Shown: in pieces, positions 16,248-20,077 of the stretch
Position numbering within the stretch: position 1 is the stretch's first letter
How the letters are laid out: each line of letters begins with the position of its first letter
Assembly (NCBI RefSeq): GCF_000090795.2
Contig: NW_003547040.1
Location: forward strand, 1 to 20,077
DNA length: 20,077 nucleotides
From: Amphimedon queenslandica
Taxonomy: Eukaryota > Porifera > Demospongiae > Haplosclerida > Niphatidae
Direction of reading: 5' to 3'
Notes under the pieces: model-generated
The model's input: only the letters and a program-made list of their open reading frames with translations
Told to the model about the DNA's origin: nothing
Database searches by the model: none
Translations under genes and position numbers: made by a program

Positions 16248-18305
16248 ATGACAACCGAACTATCTTCCCCTGATCTCCTCAAACTGGAGGAACAGCTCAC
16301 CTGTCTGATTTGTCTTGAGCACTTTACCAACCCTAAGATCCTACCCTGCCATCACTCATTCTGTGAGCACTGTCTGGAGGGATTATCTCGGGTTAAAAAG
16401 AATGGGACCTATTACATCTCTTGTCCCACTTGTCGTCGTAGTATAGAGCTACCAAAAGGAGGAGCAGGAGCTTTCCCTGTAGCATTCACTCTTAACAATC
16501 TTAAAGAGTTTTATAGTCAAATGAAGGAGGCAGCAGATTCTATTACTAAAGAGGCTACATGCAGTGATCATGGAAAGCCTTTAGAGTTCTTTTGTGATAC
16601 TTGTGCTACAGTAATCTGTTCTCACTGTCCACTACGTAGTCACAAACATCACGAATATGACTTAATTGCTGAGAGTTATATTAATCACTGTCAAAAGTTA
16701 AGAAAATGTATTGAAGGAAAGAAGGAAGCACTCAAGAAGGTCCTGTCTGCTCTAGCGAAAAGAGAGGATGAGATCAGAGAGAGAAAAGAAGGAGTCTTAG
16801 AAGAAATACATAAAATGGTAGAGGAAATGATGAATGTTCTTCGTCAGTCAAAGAGGAAACTGACTGAGCAGGCAAAGAGGGTCACTGATGCTAAACTAAA
16901 GGTGCTGTCAGATCAGGTTGAATCAGCAAAAGCTAGTTTGAGTCTTCTGGAGGATTTTGAAGGTTATGTGGAACAGAGTCTGAAGACAGACAGTCCTCAA
17001 CAAGTCCTGAGGTCTAAGAAACAGATGATGGAGCATACGAGTGAGATTATTTCACAGATCAATGTAAAGGAGTTACATCCAAAGGAAAAAGCTGACTTTG
17101 TATTGAGTAAAGATATCAAATCGCTACATCACATTGGAGATATTGTGACCTACTCATCTACTGCACTACAGCAGTGTAGAGTGAAAAAGATTGATCATAT
17201 TACACATGCTGGCAAAGCAGTTTCATTTTCACTATCAATGGAGGCACCAGATTCATCTCTTTTGTGTGTTCCCCTCTCTTCTCTGAGGTGTAGTCTAGTT
17301 CCAGTTGGTAAAGATGATCAACCCATTCACACTACAGTCACTACCACCAGCACTGATCCTGGAGTGTATAGGATACAGTGTAACCTTTCAACACGTGGTA
17401 TTCATACAGTAAAAGTACAAGTATATGATGTACACCTTGAGGATACCTCACTAGTCATCCCTTTCAATCCTTACCTTTACAGTATTACTCAAGTATGCAC
17501 TGTAGCTGAGCTTAATGGTCCTTATGGAGTTTCTGTAAGTGGCAACCGTGTTATAATAACTGAGTGTAATGGTCACTGTGTAACAATACTGGATAGAGAA
17601 GGAAGAAAAGTGAAATCATTAGGAGGGGAAGGAGGAAGGGGTAATGTCAAATTTATTTATCCTCGTGGTGTAGCCATTACTCCAGACAAATTTATTCTTG
17701 TATCTGATAATCACAGGATCCAGAAGATAAGCATTGATGGATACCTTATAGCATCAGTTGGTAAGGAGGGCAGTGGACCACTACAATTCAATGTTCCTGA
17801 TGGTATAGCCATTTCTCCTATAACAGGACAGGTTTATATTGCTGATAAGTATAATCATCGTATACAAGTCTTGCATCCTGTTCTAACCTTCTCTCATTCA
17901 TTTGGTAGTGAAGGATCAGCTAATGGACAGTTTCAGTATCCACATGACATTGCTATTGACAGTCAAGGATTAGTGTATGTTGCTGATACTTCCAATCATC
18001 GCATTCAGAAGTTCTCTCCAGATGGAAAGCTTGTTGGTCAGTTTGGTACTAAAGGATCTGGTCCTGGACAGCTTTATTATCCAAGTGGTATAACAATAGA
18101 CACTGAAGCTACTGGTTTAGTGTATGTCAGTGACTGGGGCAACAATTGTATATCAGTCTTCACTAGTGATGGTGTGTTTTTTAGCAGGTTTGGAAGGGAC
18201 GGTAGTAATCTTAATCAGTTTATATATCCTTATCAGTTAGCATTTAATAAAAATGGATTCTTGTATGTTTGTGATTTTAATAATGACCAACTTGTTGTTT
18301 ATTAG
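16248..18305 (+). CDS. TRIM-NHL gene D: RING / B-box 2 / coiled coil / filamin / NHL protein
   Basis: An intronless frame of 685 codons, closest to gene B. RING (Cys19 to Cys62) and B-box 2 (Cys105 to His135) residues are identical in position to B, and residues 1-143 differ from B at only about two places. The coiled coil and NHL repeats 3-6 differ much more: part of the coiled coil matches C instead, and a block around 16913-16939 (D-Q-V-E-S-A-K-A-S) is unique to D. NHL repeat 5 has Cys where B and C have Arg (N-N-C-I-S-V-F). The start at 16248 was chosen over 16152 for the same reason as in B. Expected to be a cytosolic RING E3 ligase with an RNA- or protein-binding propeller; the substrate is unknown. 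Confidence 0.93.
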   Translation: MTTELSSPDLLKLEEQLTCLICLEHFTNPKILPCHHSFCEHCLEGLSRVKKNGTYYISCPTCRRSIELPKGGAGAFPVAFTLNNLKEFYSQMKEAADSITKEATCSDHGKPLEFFCDTCATVICSHCPLRSHKHHEYDLIAESYINHCQKLRKCIEGKKEALKKVLSALAKREDEIRERKEGVLEEIHKMVEEMMNVLRQSKRKLTEQAKRVTDAKLKVLSDQVESAKASLSLLEDFEGYVEQSLKTDSPQQVLRSKKQMMEHTSEIISQINVKELHPKEKADFVLSKDIKSLHHIGDIVTYSSTALQQCRVKKIDHITHAGKAVSFSLSMEAPDSSLLCVPLSSLRCSLVPVGKDDQPIHTTVTTTSTDPGVYRIQCNLSTRGIHTVKVQVYDVHLEDTSLVIPFNPYLYSITQVCTVAELNGPYGVSVSGNRVIITECNGHCVTILDREGRKVKSLGGEGGRGNVKFIYPRGVAITPDKFILVSDNHRIQKISIDGYLIASVGKEGSGPLQFNVPDGIAISPITGQVYIADKYNHRIQVLHPVLTFSHSFGSEGSANGQFQYPHDIAIDSQGLVYVADTSNHRIQKFSPDGKLVGQFGTKGSGPGQLYYPSGITIDTEATGLVYVSDWGNNCISVFTSDGVFFSRFGRDGSNLNQFIYPYQLAFNKNGFLYVCDFNNDQLVVY

Positions 18306-18752
18306 TCTTTTACTTAATAGTTAAATTATGTCAATTATTGTTTATTATTTTTAAAAGTGGCGTATCATTGCCAAAAATGTTGGTTTTTGCTTACAATTGT
18401 TGATTATAATTAATGAGCCACACCCACATATTTTAAATGGAATTTTTCTCTGCAATAGATTCTTATGAACTTATTAATTGTAGTGCATCTACGTGTATGC
18501 AAAAATAGACATAGGTATACATGCAATATACCATCTGGTAATTTTAGAGGGGAGAAGTTTGGACCCCTGGTTATATATGACCCTCCATATGAACTTTACT
18601 GTATAAGTCAGTCTCTATATATAGTACAGCCTCATAAAGGACAGTTTTACTTGTCCCAATTTAGTCTTTTACAGGTGTGGCATATGTACATGCATGTACA
18701 TGTGCTTTATTCTTTTATTATCTCTCCTTTTATCTCTCTCTCCCTTCCTCAG
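18306..18752 (+). other. 3' flank of gene D and end of host intron 10
   Basis: AT-rich sequence with a CCACACCCAC word (18420-18429), a TACATG tract (about 18683-18701) and a C/T-rich acceptor tract. The open frames here (18465-18767 and the start of 18677-18979) have no recognisable domain before exon 11, so I call no gene. Confidence 0.6.
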
Positions 18753-18962
18753 TTCCTGGTCCAGTAGTTGATGTGACATATACTCCATCATCCGATGGAT
18801 CATCATTAAATGTCTCATTCAGTTCAACCAATCAACCTTACTCCAATGGAATGATAATGAACTATACAGTATCACTAGTACTGTATACTGGTAGGGACTC
18901 AATACAGAGCTCAACAGTCAATACTTCACTGGATAATGTAGTTGTAACCTTTACTGCATTAA
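18753..18962 (+). CDS. Host exon 11: first half of fibronectin III domain 6
   Basis: The exon is 210 nt (70 codons) from CTTCCTCAG to a GTGAGT donor, phase 1 at both ends. It encodes P-G-P-V-V-D-V, L-N-V-S-F-S, Y-S-N-G-M-I-M-N-Y-T-V-S-L and a T-F-T-A-L end, the front of an FN3 with Phe in place of the usual Trp. Its phase matches exon 10 across the 9.6-kb intron, which supports one continuous host gene. Confidence 0.8.
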
Positions 18963-19035
18963 GTGAGTTTGAAATTTAGATTTATTTGAATTTGAATTGT
19001 AATAATTACCATTTTATCATCTTTATTGTTATTAG

Positions 19036-19128
19036 GTAAATTTGTTCCATACAATGTTAGTATTGTGGCTTTTAACGAAATCGGAAGAGGCCAAGAAAGA
19101 ACAGACATTGTATTCACTGCTGAAGGAG
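19036..19128 (+). CDS. Host exon 12: end of fibronectin III domain 6
   Basis: The exon is 93 nt (31 codons) after a 73-nt intron, from TTATTAG to a weak GTATAG donor, phase 1 at both ends. It encodes V-P-Y-N-V-S-I-V-A-F-N-E-I-G-R-G, the F-strand and turn of an FN3. Together with exon 11 it gives a 101-residue domain. A MITE-like element begins 11 nt after the donor, so the weak donor may be a consequence of insertion nearby. Confidence 0.78.
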
Positions 19129-19557
19129 GTATAGAAGTACCATATAATGCTTTAATTTGGCAGAGTTTTATTTTGGCGATTGGCAGTTTGCAAGCAGGAT
19201 CGCCAATATTAAAACCACCAATCATTAATGCTCATGCTCAGTAATGCACGTGTACACAAAAATCGCCAAATTAAAAACCGCCAATTACAATTTTACAGCA
19301 AAATCGCCAAAATAAAGCGCCACCAAAATAAAGCGTTATACGGTATTTTAAGTATTAAAAATATATATTACGACCACGAATAATATTATTTAAATAATTA
19401 TAATTATTATTAAAATTACTTTGCTTTGTATTGTACTGTATCAAATATTTTATTTTACTTTTGTACAATCTAGTGTACTTTTCTTTTTTATTTATTTTTC
19501 ATTCTTATTCTCTTTTCTTTTTGTTTCACCTCTCTCCCCCTCCCTCCCTCTCTCCAG
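19129..19557 (+). other. Host intron 12
   Basis: Intron of 429 nt. MITE-like element 3 fills its first half (19140-19343), followed by AT-rich sequence and a C/T tract ending CTCTCCAG. No gene seen. Confidence 0.7.
19140..19343. mobile_element. MITE-like element 3 (TA target site)
   Basis: Left end CCATATAATGCTTTAATTTG and right end, read in reverse complement, CCGTATAACGCTTTATTTTG, match at 17 of 20 positions. TA flanks at 19138-19139 and 19344-19345. The 204-bp interior repeats the word AAAATCGCCAA in both orientations and has no transposase. It shares the CCRTATA terminus with elements 1 and 2. Confidence 0.8.
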
Positions 19558-19875
19558 CTCCCCCTAAGCCCACTATCACTGATGCGTTGCGTATCAACGG
19601 CTCCACAATGTTCGTCAAGTGGATCCTAATCCCTATCACTGAATCACATGGACACATAAGCCGGTACACAATAAGGTACTCTCCTAACTCAAGGAAGAGG
19701 CAGCAGCCTGGCAGTATCAGTGTTCCTGGTAATAGAGACAGTGTGTATATTAATGGATTGAGGGCTGGGTCTACTTACAGTGTTACTGTCTCTGCTAACA
19801 CTGGAGGAGGAGAGGGGAACTCTAGTGACAGTTCATTCGTTGAACTACCACCTACTACAACTGGTCCAGGGGAAA
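19558..19875 (+). CDS. Host exon 13: fibronectin III domain 7
   Basis: The exon is 318 nt (106 codons) from CTCTCCAG to a GTAAGG donor, phase 1 at both ends. It opens A-P-P-K-P-T-I and has V-K-W-I-L-I-P, G-H-I-S-R-Y-T-I-R-Y, then I-N-G-L-R-A-G-S-T-Y-S-V-T-V-S-A and G-G-G-E-G, a canonical FN3. The tail is rich in Thr and Pro, which could begin a linker. The gene continues past the window. Confidence 0.86.
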
Positions 19876-20077
19876 GTAAGGAACCTACATGTACATGTAC
19901 ATGTGTACATATTAGGGTTCTGCCTATAAATAAATTAGAGGTGGTCGGAGACTAATATTGTTCCTTTTAAATTTATGTACAGCATACTAGTAGACTACAA
20001 TATCATGCTTTATGTATGGCTATTAGTATTAATTGGATGGTTGGTCTAAGTGATGAACTGGTTGGTTCATTTGTTGA
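19876..20077 (+). other. Host intron 13 (partial)
   Basis: Starts with GTAAGG and contains a TACATG tract (about 19887-19909). No acceptor or exon is recognisable before the window ends. Confidence 0.6.

Larger units (their letters stand above)
9185..18752 (+). other. Host intron 10, containing the nested TRIM-NHL array
   Basis: Donor GTAAGT at 9185 and acceptor CTTCCTCAG ending at 18752 are both phase 1 and join FN3 domain 5 to FN3 domain 6 in frame. At about 9.6 kb, plus the unknown length in the N gap, it is far longer than the other introns here. Four TRIM-NHL genes lie inside on the same strand. No host-type Ig or FN3 exon was found within it. Confidence 0.72.
1..20077 (+). other. Partial host gene: multi-Ig, multi-FN3 extracellular protein (13 exons seen)
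   Basis: Thirteen exons join into one reading frame of 3,772 nt (1,257 codons plus one base) giving five Ig-like domains followed by seven fibronectin III domains. Each junction has GT...AG borders, and each intron falls after codon position 1. Many N-x-S/T sequons and paired Ig cysteines indicate an extracellular protein. Both ends are open: the frame is already open at base 1, and exon 13 ends with a phase-1 donor. No signal peptide, membrane helix or cytoplasmic domain is visible, so it could be a receptor tyrosine phosphatase, a receptor kinase, a sidekick- or contactin-like adhesion molecule, or a secreted protein. The order Ig then FN3 is common to all of these. Intron 10 contains a TRIM-NHL gene array. 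Exon structure was inferred by eye from frame, splice consensus and domain continuity, without transcript data. Confidence 0.8.

Noticed and set aside
18465-18767. 100-codon open frame after gene D
   Set aside because: No similarity to TRIM or FN3, in AT-rich intron sequence. Its end overlaps the exon 11 acceptor in another frame.
1-20077. Assigning the host gene to receptor tyrosine kinase or phosphatase
   Set aside because: No membrane or catalytic domain is in the window; Ig plus FN3 arrays occur in many families.

Overview
The window looks like animal genomic DNA from a compact, AT-rich genome, most likely a demosponge such as Amphimedon. That is an inference from the short introns, the ubiquitous TACATG-type palindromic repeats and the clustered intronless TRIM-NHL genes; no marker here fixes the species. 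Everything I can support as coding is on the + strand.

Host gene: 13 exons of one large extracellular or adhesion-receptor-like gene run through the window and are open at both ends. Exons 1-4 (1-586, 966-1286, 2098-2472, 2857-3180) encode five immunoglobulin-like domains. Exons 5-13 (3974-4291, 4639-4959, 5947-6249, 6959-7261, 7793-7951 plus 9044-9184, 18753-18962 plus 19036-19128, 19558-19875) encode seven fibronectin type III domains. Every intron is phase 1, and every internal exon is a multiple of three bases. No signal peptide, membrane segment or cytoplasmic domain lies in the window, so the receptor class (adhesion molecule, receptor kinase or receptor phosphatase) cannot be decided.

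Nested array: intron 10 (9185-18752, about 9.6 kb, against 73 to about 1,100 bp for the other complete introns) holds a same-strand tandem array of four intronless TRIM-NHL genes, here called A to D. B (10301-12349), C (13392-15461) and D (16248-18305) are complete and have RING, B-box 2, coiled coil, filamin-like and six NHL repeats. A (from 9882) is cut inside its RING by a 10-N assembly gap (10022-10031). Flanking homology shows A pairs with C and B pairs with D, so a two-gene unit was duplicated; the gap probably hides about 2.4 kb. The four genes share an upstream motif, AACTTCCTTYAGTCA.

Mobile and repeated DNA: host introns carry four short elements with terminal inverted repeats and TA target duplications (6339-6535, 6604-6821, 7372-7586, 19140-19343). 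There is a roughly 180-bp tandem array (8080-8862) with an inverted end copy and relics in intron 4, a dispersed GGCGGCT-containing repeat (5148-5270 and 12507-12664), a perfect GC-rich hairpin (4983-5013), and many GTACATGTAC tracts.

Functionally, the host gene should make a cell-surface or secreted binding protein. The nested genes should make cytosolic RING-type ubiquitin ligases whose NHL propellers bind RNA or protein. Nothing shows a functional link beyond co-location; the nested arrangement could affect their co-regulation.
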